A stretch of 53,159 nt of DNA from an uncultured Oscillospiraceae bacterium (GTDB lineage: Bacteria > Bacillota > Clostridia > Oscillospirales > Ruminococcaceae), in the NCBI GenBank assembly GCA_900546885.1, contig UREN01000007.1:1-53159 (forward strand), written 5' to 3'. Shown here in pieces: positions 42,285 to 50,009 of the stretch (its first letter is position 1; each line of letters begins with the position of its first letter). The position numbers were made by a program, and so were the translations under genes. The notes under the pieces are model-generated. The model had not been told where the DNA came from. It made no database searches and was given only the letters and a program-made list of their open reading frames with translations.

Positions 42285-42386
42285 TTATTGCGCGCTGCCT
42301 TCTTCCTGCGCTTTTACCTGTTCAAACCACTCTTCAGCTATATCCACAGTATCGCGATGGGGATCATCTGAATACTGATTTGGCAT
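42285..42386 (-). pseudogene. 33-residue remnant of a DUF600/YezG-type immunity gene
   Basis: The small frame reads MPNQ and then YSDDPHRDTVDIAEEWFEQV, which is what I recall as the C-terminal end of YezG/DUF600-like immunity proteins. It seems to be an internally deleted gene that kept only the start and the end. It is preceded by the sequence AATTAGGGGTGAGTAAAAA that also precedes the start at 42813. Expression is possible but a function is unlikely. Confidence 0.55.
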
Positions 42387-42399
42387 TTTTTACTCACCC

Positions 42400-42609
42400 C
42401 TAATTATTCATCTGAACAATTTGATTTAACCCGCTAAAAAATGCATCTCGCACAATGGAGGTATAATCTTTATAATTGCTGTTCTTTCTCATGACCATAT
42501 CCATCACTTGCTTTACTGCGCCGTCTACAATAATAGTTATCCCCTGCACCTTTTCCCCACTGGTTCCCTTCTCAAATTCATCTTGAAGGAATGTCACCGT
42601 CTCACTCAT
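42400..42609 (-). CDS. Small protein of unknown function in the immunity region
   Basis: A 69-residue intact frame (start MSETVTFLQDEFEKG, end FFSGLNQIVQMNN) with AGGAGG before the ATG. I do not recognise the family. Its last residues resemble a remnant at 42834-42884 (IFAGLNPIV), which shows that this gene type occurred twice here. Position among toxin-immunity genes suggests an orphan immunity or accessory protein. Confidence 0.6.
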   Translation of the reverse strand: MSETVTFLQDEFEKGTSGEKVQGITIIVDGAVKQVMDMVMRKNSNYKDYTSIVRDAFFSGLNQIVQMNN

Positions 42610-42813
42610 TACTCTTGCCTCCTATCAAATTATTCTCATTCTCATCCAGCCAATAGCGTTCCTCTTTCGGAAGCAAGGCATCGAATTCTTGATATGCACC
42701 ACTCCAGCCTTCCGGAACAAAATTCTCATAAGATTCTGCTTAGCATACTCAAAGCAGATACTCACCATATCTATCTGTGACTTTGTAAATTCATCTTCAA
42801 ATGTCTTTGGCAT
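42602..42813 (-). pseudogene. Frameshifted immunity-type gene
   Basis: The start reads MPKTFEDEFTKSQIDMVSIC, resembling the N-terminus of YezG/DUF600-type immunity proteins. About residue 27 the frame breaks: the continuing frame turns into an unlikely Arg/Met-rich tail, while the neighbouring frame reads on as ENFVPEGWSGAYQEFDALLP and ends at 42602. The true gene is therefore a chimera or frameshift, 70 residues instead of the usual 120-150. Confidence 0.6.
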
Positions 42814-42833
42814 TTTTACTCACTCCTAATTAT

Positions 42834-42884
42834 TTAGCAAACAATTGGATTTAACCCCGCGAAAATCCAACTTATACAGCTATC
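42834..42884 (-). pseudogene. C-terminal remnant related to the 69-residue protein
   Basis: The last 16 codons read DSCISWIFAGLNPIVC before TAA and resemble the end of the protein at 42400-42609. No start exists upstream; the DUF2185 gene ends at its edge. The bases after the stop (ATAATTAGGAGTGAGTAAAA) repeat those at 42387-42402. Confidence 0.45.
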
Positions 42885-43266
42885 ATTTATGCACATCCCT
42901 TGCAACATCATTTCCCAAGAAATCAAATACAGGTTCTACCTTCTCTCCTGTATTGTTATCATACATAACTGTTTTCCCATTTTCTCCGGCCAACTGCAAA
43001 TCACTTCCTACCGGAAATGTATAATATCCCAATACAAGCGGCTCAATATTTGCCACTGTATTGAAATCGCATACCGCTAAGTTATTGACATTATTTACAT
43101 AATCGTCATCATCCATACTGGAAAAGAAACGCCACCCATTATCTATTTCGTTAACGGATTTTTCCCGAAACATCCATTTAACAGGAGATTCTCCGCTTAA
43201 AATCCGCTTTGAAACAATGCATCCTCCAGCACCCTCTATGAACCTAGTAAAACTATTTTTCTGCAT
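42883..43266 (-). CDS. DUF2185/Imm33-like immunity protein
   Basis: The 127-residue protein has the DUF2185 pattern: GGCIVSKRILSGESPVKWM, NEIDNGWRFFSSMDDDDYVNN, and FNTVANIEPLVLGYYTFPVGS. The family is listed among immunity proteins of polymorphic toxins. Its start lies 14 bases inside the end of the ankyrin gene, so the two are translationally coupled. Low GC content compared with the core genes points to acquisition. Confidence 0.8.
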   Translation of the reverse strand: MQKNSFTRFIEGAGGCIVSKRILSGESPVKWMFREKSVNEIDNGWRFFSSMDDDDYVNNVNNLAVCDFNTVANIEPLVLGYYTFPVGSDLQLAGENGKTVMYDNNTGEKVEPVFDFLGNDVARDVHK

Positions 43267-43768
43267 ACTCTCTTATCCTCTTCACAAGTTGCTCGCGCCC
43301 TGGGCGCCCCTCCGCATATTTCAAAGGTGTAAATCCTCGTTTATCTTTTCCCGTCACATCTACATTTTTCTGTGAAAACCACAAGTCATATAATTCTTTC
43401 AATTCATCATCGGTTTTTCCCAATCTGACAATATACTGCAAGGGGACCTGACCATTGTTATCTCGCTGATTGATATCTACACCACGTTCAATTAAAGTAG
43501 AACATGTACGCACTAATGCAGGAACATCTTGTTCATGCTGTACCAACAGAACATGTAAAAGATTATATTGGTCGTCATTCACACCGCACGGGTCGATATC
43601 CGTCTGAAGAAGAAAATCTGCGATTTTATGCCTCTCCTTCGCATTCACATTGGCTAATGCATAAAACAAAAGATTTTTTCCATTATATAATTTATTTTCA
43701 TCTCCTCGCTGATATACTTTCATGAAATCTTCAAAAGTTTTAAGCATTGCTGTCAAATCCACTTTCAT
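43253..43768 (-). CDS. Ankyrin-repeat protein, putative immunity to the GH-E nuclease
   Basis: The 171-residue protein contains three or four ankyrin-like repeats (KNLLFYALANVN; NLLHVLLVQHE; VDINQRDNNGQVPLQYIV; KDKRGFTPLKYAEG). Such proteins are common immunity genes downstream of nuclease toxins. AAGGTGA precedes the ATG. It starts 11 bases after the GH-E toxin stop, the usual place for a cognate immunity gene, and overlaps the DUF2185 gene. Confidence 0.78.
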   Translation of the reverse strand: MKVDLTAMLKTFEDFMKVYQRGDENKLYNGKNLLFYALANVNAKERHKIADFLLQTDIDPCGVNDDQYNLLHVLLVQHEQDVPALVRTCSTLIERGVDINQRDNNGQVPLQYIVRLGKTDDELKELYDLWFSQKNVDVTGKDKRGFTPLKYAEGRPGREQLVKRIREYAEK

Positions 43769-43779
43769 TCTATCACCTT

Positions 43780-46701
43780 CTATTCCATTTTATGGCTTCG
43801 GTTTGTACTTGGCAATTCTGCTCGATAATTTCTATAGTCGTTATACCAATTTCTGAATTCTTCGGGCGTAAGTTCTTCTCTCACATATCGTGCATGGACA
43901 TCAGAATACTTTTGAGTTGGTATATGCCCCATATCCCAAACTCCCCTTCGCGGTTGACCAAGGTCCCAATTTATAACTACATTTTCGAGGGGGTCTCGCA
44001 CCAAACCATCTTCGCTTTGTGTTTGCAGATATACAAATGTTTGTTCTGGAACTTTTTTGCGAAAAGACGGCCTGCTGTTCTTTTTCAAATAAGGCCGATG
44101 ATCGATCCAATTTGTAATTTCGCCTTCTCCAACAATTTCAACAGTACCATCTCTATGAACAATTCTTGTGGCACCCTCTGTTTTCATTGTACCATCTAAC
44201 CCGCCGCCGTCAAGGGAAGATGCGCTAGGCACTTCCATGTCCAGAAACTCCCCGGCGGCCCAGTATTCCGAGGCTTTGGCGGGGTCGGTGTTCCACAAAT
44301 CGTCCACAAGCTGCTTTTCCTGCGCTGTCATCGCCTCGCCCCTGGTCCACTTGGAAAACGCCTTCCGCTGCGCGGCCTCGCCTGCATCCTGCGCCGCGTC
44401 CAGCGCCAAAGGCCCGCTTCGAAAACCGTCTGCCGCATCTGCCGCGGGCGCGGCGGGAACTTCACCCCAGCCGCCGCGGTGCGCGGGCACATAGCCCGGT
44501 GCTTCGCCCCAAAGGCTGTGCAGCTCCGCCTGCTGGTTTGCACTGGGCGCCAGCCCCTGCCGCAGGGCCTCGAACCCCTGCTGCTGCGCGGCGTTCAGCA
44601 CCGGCTGCCCGTTCCAAAGGTCGTCCAGCGCGCCAAGCGCCGCGGGCGCAAGCTCGCCTGCGGCGTTTGCCAAAAGCCCCGCGCCCGTGTTTTGCAGCGC
44701 ATTGCCCCAAATGCTCCCCGGCGTCAGCACCTGTTCGCCCGGGCGCACGCCCTGCGTCAACTGGCGCGCATAGCTGCCTGCCTGCTCTATTGCCTGCGGC
44801 ACGGTGCCCAGGCCAAAATCCAGCATGGCGTCTGCCGCCATTCCGCGGATAGCCTCCGGCGTGGCAAGCTGGCCCAGCACGGGCACCGTTTGCAGCTTCT
44901 GCGCGGGGCCTGTAGCGGCTATGGCGTTTGCAACATCATCCAGCGCGCCACTTACCCCCGGCACCGCCTGCATCAGCCTGCCTGCCAGGGCATACTGCGC
45001 CGCACTGCTCAGCCCATAGCCAAGGCCGTATTGCACCGGGTTTTGCCCGGCCGCGCTTTGGCTGCGCTGGGCAACGCCCAGCGGGTTTTCACCCTCGAAA
45101 CCCGCGCGCCGCCAGTTTTCGGCCTCCAGCGCGCCGCGCACCTGCGGCACAAGCGGCAGCGCGTTGCCCGCGCCCGAAAATGCGCTGCGCACCCCGCTTA
45201 CTTGTGTGGCAAGCGTGTCCATAATCTCGGCCTGATACAAAAGTATTTCTATTTCTTTGGTGCTCTGCCCCATTTCCCGCAAGGCACGGGCTGCCTCATA
45301 ATAGGCGTCAAAATCCGGCCCTATCACGCCATTCCATTCTTTCAGCGCCGCCCGGGCGGCAGCCTTTTCTGTTTCCGACATGGTATAGCCCGGCTGCGCC
45401 CATGCTTCCAGCGTGCCCCAACTCATCGTGCTTTGCACCTGCTGTACCTCTTGCTCTTTTTGCGCGGAAAGCTGGCTTTTCAGACGTTCGCGTTTCTCCA
45501 GAAGGGCAAGATATTCCGGCGTATAGGCCATGCTGGCGTCTGCGGTATACATCATATTGGTGCTTTCCAGCTCCCATATGCGGCTGTTCACGTCATCCAG
45601 TTCCTGCTGCGTTTGAGAGGACGCAGCCGTTTGCTGCGCCTGTGCCGTCTGGCGCGCCTGCTGTTCGGCCTGTCCGGCCTGCGCCGCCAGCGCCTTTTCG
45701 CTTTCCAGCACCCGCTCCAGCCGCTGTATTTCCTCAGGCGTTGTGCCGGGTGTGCGCCGCGCCGCAAAAAGCGCAGCCTGGGCCTGTTGTGCAAGGCTGC
45801 CGTGCCGGGCACTTTCGCTTAGGCCCTGCAAATTCTGCTGTTTCTGCTGTTCCTGCGCCTGGCGCTGGGCCTGATTTTCTTCGTTCCAGGCGGCAAGGTA
45901 ACTTTGGTATGTCTCGTTCTTCTGCGCCTCCAGCGCCGCTATTTCAGATTGAGAGCGCCCGTCCTTCCTTGCCTGTGCCACCGCCTGCTGCTGGGCTTGA
46001 AACTGCTTGCGCAGCCTGTCTGCCGGAGTCATGGTGGCGGCCTGATATTCCTGCCGCATGGCCTGTTCTGCCGCCTGCGCTTCTTCCAGCTGCTCGCTCA
46101 AATATGCCTGCCGTTGTTGAAGGGCCTGACAGCTTTGGTTGTATTCCGCAATATTCGTAATATACATCGGGTTCATCGCCCGCATGCTGTTCAGCTGTGT
46201 GTTCACGTTCTCCAGCTCGGCAGAAAGCGATTGCGTCACGGGTTTCAGGCTGTCCAGCGCGTCCAGATTCGCCTGCATGCTGGGCGCAAATTCCATTTGT
46301 CTGAAAGGGGTGTGCCAGTCTGCATCTGCCGCTTCACCACTCTGCATGCCCTGTTCTGCCGGCGCCTGCCCGTCCCCGTCTGCCGCGGCCTGCCACGCGG
46401 CGTTTTGCTGTGCGCTTACGCCCGTGGCGGGCGTGGGCTTTTGGCCCTGCTGCCCCGCGCCGGTTTGCCCGGCCTGAAATGCCGCGCCGCCGGGCGCGCT
46501 CTCCTCGGGCGCGCTTTCCGGCTGGGCCGCCTGTGCCTTGCGCTGCTGGGCGCGCCGCTTTTTTTCCATTTCGCGCTTTTCTTTTTCGCTGTACATATGC
46601 TGCGAAAGCCAGCGCCCGGCCTGCTGCCCCTTTTCCCAGGTGTCGCGCTCTGTGCTGCGCACAAGGGCCGAAAGCCTGTCCTCCTGTTTGTTTCGTGCCA
46701 T
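43780..46701 (-). CDS. Large polymorphic-toxin-like protein with C-terminal GH-E (HNH/EndoVII) nuclease
   Basis: The 973-residue protein begins with a charged helix and a Gln/Ala/Pro-rich linker, followed by coiled coils rich in Gln (about 165-470), an Ala/Gly/Leu-rich hydrophobic region (about 550-720) and a variable tip. The last about 55 residues carry the GH-E nuclease pattern: DMGHIPTQKYSDVHARY with G925-H926, then E962 and N967 in YRAELPSTNRSHK. The start at 46701 follows AGGAGGAG. No signal peptide is visible, so the export route is unknown. From residue about 830 (base 44205) the DNA becomes AT-rich, as in exchanged toxin tips. Confidence 0.82.
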   Translation of the reverse strand: MARNKQEDRLSALVRSTERDTWEKGQQAGRWLSQHMYSEKEKREMEKKRRAQQRKAQAAQPESAPEESAPGGAAFQAGQTGAGQQGQKPTPATGVSAQQNAAWQAAADGDGQAPAEQGMQSGEAADADWHTPFRQMEFAPSMQANLDALDSLKPVTQSLSAELENVNTQLNSMRAMNPMYITNIAEYNQSCQALQQRQAYLSEQLEEAQAAEQAMRQEYQAATMTPADRLRKQFQAQQQAVAQARKDGRSQSEIAALEAQKNETYQSYLAAWNEENQAQRQAQEQQKQQNLQGLSESARHGSLAQQAQAALFAARRTPGTTPEEIQRLERVLESEKALAAQAGQAEQQARQTAQAQQTAASSQTQQELDDVNSRIWELESTNMMYTADASMAYTPEYLALLEKRERLKSQLSAQKEQEVQQVQSTMSWGTLEAWAQPGYTMSETEKAAARAALKEWNGVIGPDFDAYYEAARALREMGQSTKEIEILLYQAEIMDTLATQVSGVRSAFSGAGNALPLVPQVRGALEAENWRRAGFEGENPLGVAQRSQSAAGQNPVQYGLGYGLSSAAQYALAGRLMQAVPGVSGALDDVANAIAATGPAQKLQTVPVLGQLATPEAIRGMAADAMLDFGLGTVPQAIEQAGSYARQLTQGVRPGEQVLTPGSIWGNALQNTGAGLLANAAGELAPAALGALDDLWNGQPVLNAAQQQGFEALRQGLAPSANQQAELHSLWGEAPGYVPAHRGGWGEVPAAPAADAADGFRSGPLALDAAQDAGEAAQRKAFSKWTRGEAMTAQEKQLVDDLWNTDPAKASEYWAAGEFLDMEVPSASSLDGGGLDGTMKTEGATRIVHRDGTVEIVGEGEITNWIDHRPYLKKNSRPSFRKKVPEQTFVYLQTQSEDGLVRDPLENVVINWDLGQPRRGVWDMGHIPTQKYSDVHARYVREELTPEEFRNWYNDYRNYRAELPSTNRSHKME

Positions 46702-46733
46702 CTCTCTCCTCCTTTTTTGCCGTGCTGCGCACG

Positions 46734-46777
46734 AAAAAAGCGATGGGCCCGAAACCGTTTGGTTTCGGGCCCATCGC
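46734..46777 (-). terminator. Strong terminator between the GT-C gene and the toxin gene
   Basis: A perfect 17-bp stem (46777-46761 with 46756-46740, loop of 4) is followed on the minus strand by TTTTTT (46739-46734). The toxin start codon is only about 33 bases further, so any transcript entering from upstream has to pass this site. Confidence 0.88.
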
Positions 46778-46816
46778 CCAATTTTCCATCTTTTCTTTTT
46801 TTGCTTTTTGCGCACA

Positions 46817-46866
46817 GGGCGCAACGTGCAGGGCGGCCCTGCCCGCGGCAAAGCCGCTTTGCGCCC
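46817..46866 (-). other. Three-way-junction RNA/DNA element upstream of the toxin
   Basis: An outer stem GGGCGCAA (46817-46824) with TTGCGCCC (46859-46866) encloses two perfect hairpins: GCAGGGC/GCCCTGC (46828-46834, 46836-46842) and GCGGC-AAA-GCCGC (46845-46857). It lies between the stop of the GT-C gene and the terminator. No protein is encoded. The element is symmetric, so either strand can fold. Confidence 0.6.
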
Positions 46867-46906
46867 GGCGCGGGGCGCTTTTTACAGCCCGGGGCGCGCG
46901 GCGGCG

Positions 46907-48340
46907 CTATACCCAGCCAAAGCTTTTGGCCCAGGCCAGCAGCGTGGGCGCCAGCCACACACAGCCCCAGCACAGCGCAAACGTGCCGCAGGCCCACAGC
47001 CAAAGGGGCTGCGCCCCCGGCTGGGCCGCCCCGTGCGCCAGCCTGTCGGCCAGCACGCCCGCGGGCCGCACCGGCAGCCTGCCCGCCAGCCCCGCCACCA
47101 GCGGCGCGGCAAAGGCCACCGGCGCAAGCTGCGCCAAATAGGGCACAAGGTTAAAATAAATGGTGTTCACACGCACCTGCGGCTGCTGGGCAAGCACCAG
47201 CCCGCCCCACTGGCCCAGGGCGCCAAGGTCGAACAGGTTTGCCTCCAGCTGGCCGGGGAAGGTGTAGGCCATAAGAAGGAAGAACCCCGCGCAGTAGATG
47301 CCGTTCATCATCAGCCACGGCGTGCGGTTTTGCGCCTGCCAGGTGCTGAGGATGAGGAACGGCGTAAGCAGAATGAGCCACTGCGGGTGCCACTGCACCA
47401 GCAAAAACAGCAGGCTGAACACCGCCAGGCACACATACACGGCCTTCTGGCGCATAGCCTCGGCCCCGCTGGGCCGCCACATCCAGCACGCCACATACAA
47501 GCACGCCAGCACTGTTAAAAACAGCGAGGGCGCGCCCACCGCGGGCAGCGTGCGCTCGAACAGGCGCTGGGCAATGAGGCTGTTGAAAAAGCCCGCGTCG
47601 CCGCTGCGCCCCCAAAACAGCAGGCTGCCGGGCAAATACAGCCACAGGCTGGCCAGCGCATATTTGCAAATGTGCAGCGGCCGCTTTTCCCACAGCAACA
47701 GCAGCGGCACAAACACAAACACCGCAAACATTTTAAACAGCATGGCCGCGCCCATGGCCAGCACAAAGCGCCAGATGCGCCCGTCCATAAAATACCGCAC
47801 GCCCAGCAAAAGAAAAAACAGGCAAAGGCTGTCGTACTGGCCCATGCACAAAACCGTGAAAAACGAAATGGGACACAGCCAGAACAGGTACGGCGTCCAC
47901 GCCGTTTCCGCCTGCCCTGCGCCCAGGCGCCGCGCAATGGTTTGCAACAGCAGCCCGCAGCCGGCCCAGGCCGCCACGCCCAGCGCCTTTGTCCACAGCA
48001 TAAACACAAACGGGCTCACCGGCACCAGCTTGCCCAGCAGGTACACCGGCAGGTCCCACACGGCGCACAGCAGGTAAAACCCAATGTGGTAATGGGCCGC
48101 GTTGGCAAAGCCGTACGCCTGCCTTGCCTGCATGGTGTGTTCGTAAAAATCGAAAAATTGCCCGCTGAACAAATCGTCCAGCAGAATATGCACATGCTGC
48201 GCCGTCTCTTGAATATCCGGGTGGTTCCACAAAAAGAATGCGGCCAGCGCCAGCACCGCCAGCGCGGCGGCGTCCCCCCTGCCCGGCAGGCGCGCGCTGC
48301 GCCAAAACTTCCCCTTCACATTCTGCACATCCTTTTTCAA
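46907..48340 (-). CDS. Polytopic GT-C-type glycosyltransferase-like membrane protein
   Basis: The 477-residue protein has about 11-12 hydrophobic segments and early acidic residues in the first loop (LLDDLFSGQFFDFYEHT), CPISFFTVLCMGQYDSL and VQWHPQWLILLTPFLILS, resembling lipid-linked-sugar mannosyltransferase families (DUF2029/GT87-like). Such enzymes add a sugar from a polyprenyl carrier on the outer membrane face. The start at 48340 is TTG with a poor site; a GTG at 48319 has AAAAAGGA in good position. It has its own promoter and terminator and may be a chromosomal gene between two accessory blocks. Confidence 0.8.
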   Translation of the reverse strand: MKKDVQNVKGKFWRSARLPGRGDAAALAVLALAAFFLWNHPDIQETAQHVHILLDDLFSGQFFDFYEHTMQARQAYGFANAAHYHIGFYLLCAVWDLPVYLLGKLVPVSPFVFMLWTKALGVAAWAGCGLLLQTIARRLGAGQAETAWTPYLFWLCPISFFTVLCMGQYDSLCLFFLLLGVRYFMDGRIWRFVLAMGAAMLFKMFAVFVFVPLLLLWEKRPLHICKYALASLWLYLPGSLLFWGRSGDAGFFNSLIAQRLFERTLPAVGAPSLFLTVLACLYVACWMWRPSGAEAMRQKAVYVCLAVFSLLFLLVQWHPQWLILLTPFLILSTWQAQNRTPWLMMNGIYCAGFFLLMAYTFPGQLEANLFDLGALGQWGGLVLAQQPQVRVNTIYFNLVPYLAQLAPVAFAAPLVAGLAGRLPVRPAGVLADRLAHGAAQPGAQPLWLWACGTFALCWGCVWLAPTLLAWAKSFGWV

Positions 48341-48367
48341 GCCTTGCCCGCGCGGCGGGCCAGCTTT

Positions 48368-48396
48368 ATTGTAGCGCCCGGCCGCCGGGGCGTCAA
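48368..48396 (-). promoter_or_regulatory. Promoter of the GT-C gene, inside a repeated intergenic motif
   Basis: TTGACG (48396-48391), 17 bases, TACAAT (48373-48368) on the minus strand. The -35 and spacer (CGGCCGCCGGGGCGTCAACCG on the plus strand, 48379-48399) recur near 49406-49423 and 51224-51243, but there the -10 is replaced by a poor TGGTGT-like sequence. Confidence 0.7.
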
Positions 48397-48409
48397 CCGC
48401 CCCGCACGC

Positions 48410-48880
48410 TCACGCCGCGCCGTCCGGCTGGCGCACAAACACAAGCGGGCCGTCCTCATCCGTCAGACGGTTCACATACGGGCCCTCCAGAAAAATAAAC
48501 TCGCCCTCACGGGCCTCGGTCAGGCCGTTCCACAGCACGCGCATGCCTTTGTATTCCCCGTCCAAAACCTCAATGCTCGTTCCGCTCATACGGCTGCCCA
48601 TTTCTACCGCTATTTTTTCGCCGTCCAGCACCGCAAAGCCCGTGCAGGTTCTGCCCTCCTGCACCTCCAGCCAGATATACGGCTGCTGGCACACCCAAAC
48701 AGACCCCGGGTGCGCAGCGGGCTCGTTTTGGCGGTACTGCCGGGTGCAATGCCCTTTGTATGCAAGGCGGGCGCAGACATAGAGAAACGGCAGCAGCCAC
48801 GCCAATGTGAATGCTGCGCCAAAGCCCACCAGCAGCTTCTTCCACCGCGGCCAGCGATTCTTTTCCGCCTTTTCCTGCAT
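48410..48880 (-). CDS. Membrane-anchored array protein A (family 1)
   Basis: A 156-residue protein with a basic start (EKNRWPRWKKLLVG), one membrane helix (about 16-40) and a beta-rich extracellular-type domain ending in DGPLVFVRQPDG. It is a paralogue of the next gene upstream: both have GSxWVC, CTG and a nearly identical C-terminus. The ATG overlaps the TGA of the upstream gene by one base. Unknown function; by position it belongs to an immunity-type array. Confidence 0.65.
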   Translation of the reverse strand: MQEKAEKNRWPRWKKLLVGFGAAFTLAWLLPFLYVCARLAYKGHCTRQYRQNEPAAHPGSVWVCQQPYIWLEVQEGRTCTGFAVLDGEKIAVEMGSRMSGTSIEVLDGEYKGMRVLWNGLTEAREGEFIFLEGPYVNRLTDEDGPLVFVRQPDGAA

Positions 48881-49368
48881 CAGGGCCCCTCCTCTTCTCT
48901 ATTCTGTGCCCCATCCGGCTGGCGCACAAACACAAGCGGACCGTCCACATCTGTCAGAAGGTTGCGGTATGGGTCGTCCAGCGTCATTTTGTCTTGGCTG
49001 AATTCCGCCTGCCCCACCCAAAGGCTGTGCCGCTCTTGCGTCTCTTCGTCCACCGTCTCTATCACCAGCGCCACCGGCGGCATGGTCAGGCTAATTTCCA
49101 CCGTCTCGCCATTCACCACCGCTTCGCCGGTGCACTGCCAGTTCTCCCCAACGGCAAACCAAACGCCCGCCTCCTCGCACACCCATGTGCTGCCGGGGTA
49201 ATTGAGGGGGGAATAGCGAAGGGCCCTTTGCCGCTCCGCATCAATCAGATAAAAAATGATCGAAAACATGGCAATGCAAAACAGCACAAGATAGCCCGCC
49301 GCGGCAGCAACGCCTACCAACAGCTTCTTGCGCCGCGGCCAACGCTTTTTTTCCATTTTTTCCGGCAT
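48880..49368 (-). CDS. Membrane-anchored array protein B (family 1)
   Basis: A 162-residue paralogue of protein A: MPEKMEKKRWPRRKKLLVG, a membrane helix (about 18-40), YPGSTWVCEEAGVWF, CTGEAVVNGE and DVDGPLVFVRQPDG. A weak CAGGTGA lies before the ATG. Upstream is a 112-bp repeat (49333-49444) shared with the start of the gene at 51189. Unknown function. Confidence 0.65.
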   Translation of the reverse strand: MPEKMEKKRWPRRKKLLVGVAAAAGYLVLFCIAMFSIIFYLIDAERQRALRYSPLNYPGSTWVCEEAGVWFAVGENWQCTGEAVVNGETVEISLTMPPVALVIETVDEETQERHSLWVGQAEFSQDKMTLDDPYRNLLTDVDGPLVFVRQPDGAQNREEEGP

Positions 49369-49444
49369 ACTTGCTCACCTGCTCTTCACCCAAACACCAG
49401 GCCCGGCCGCCGGGGCGTCAACCGCGCCGTACGCTCACGCCGCG
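49333..49444. repeat. 112-bp direct repeat, copy 1
   Basis: Bases 49333-49444 match 51154-51265 with an offset of 1821 and only a few differences. Each copy holds the first codons of one array gene (MPEKMEKKRWP...), its start region, the TTGACG-like motif and the last codons or downstream bases of the preceding gene. Confidence 0.85.
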
Positions 49445-49496
49445 CCAAAGGCGGGCGGCGTCTGCGCGGGCGGCGCGCCGCTTTCGCGCCGCACGC

Positions 49497-50009
49497 TCAC
49501 GCCGCGGCCTCTTCGCCCCACTTCGCCGTGCCCTCATAGCCTTCGGCCACGGTGAGCACATATCTGCCGGTTTTCTCGCCGGCCTGCACACAAAACACCG
49601 TATCTGCCGTGAAGCCATCCATCTCTTCCGGGAAGCCCCAGCAGGCGCTGTCGTACACGATCTCGCTTACAAGCTGGCCGTCTTTGAAAAACAAAAGGCG
49701 GTTCCAGCGCCCATCGTTCAGCGGCCTCAGCGCAAAGGCATACCCCGTAAGCTGCCGCACGCTTTCCCCCGTGCCGTACGGCATGCGGTCCAGGTATGCT
49801 TCCTCCCACTCAAACGTCAGCACACGGCCCGGCTTCACCCGGCTGTGCTGCTGCACATATTCTTCCAGGCGCGCCAGCTGGGCCCCCGGCCTGTCGCTGG
49901 CATTCTGCGCCTGAAACAAATGGAACAGGCGAACAGCCTCTATCAGCACCAGGCTTGCCATTGCCAAAAAAAGCACCAGCAGCGCCAAAAGAAACCTTTT
50001 TGTTCTCAT
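49497..50009 (-). CDS. Membrane-anchored array protein C (family 2)
   Basis: A 170-residue protein with an N-terminal membrane helix (LLALLVLFLAMASLVLIEA) and a domain containing ARLEEYVQQHSRV, VLTFEWEEAYLDRMPYGTGE, WNRLLFFKDGQLV and a C-terminus VAEGYEGTAKWGEEAAA. It is a paralogue of proteins D and F but more divergent (about 60 percent by eye). AGGAGGT precedes the ATG. The domain is unknown to me; the outward-facing orientation suits an immunity or receptor role. Confidence 0.68.
   Translation of the reverse strand: MRTKRFLLALLVLFLAMASLVLIEAVRLFHLFQAQNASDRPGAQLARLEEYVQQHSRVKPGRVLTFEWEEAYLDRMPYGTGESVRQLTGYAFALRPLNDGRWNRLLFFKDGQLVSEIVYDSACWGFPEEMDGFTADTVFCVQAGEKTGRYVLTVAEGYEGTAKWGEEAAA

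Noticed and set aside
42625..42813. Intact 62-residue protein
   Set aside because: Its second half is Arg/Met-rich and unlikely, while the neighbouring frame gives a plausible immunity-type sequence. It is better treated as a frameshifted gene.
44479..45822. Long plus-strand open frames opposite the toxin gene
   Set aside because: They are shadows of the Ala/Gln-rich minus-strand protein. The minus-strand frame has a strong start site, coiled coils and the GH-E tip.
49370..49496. CRISPR-like repeats in the array region
   Set aside because: The repeats are few, long, unevenly spaced and contain coding sequence. No cas gene is present.
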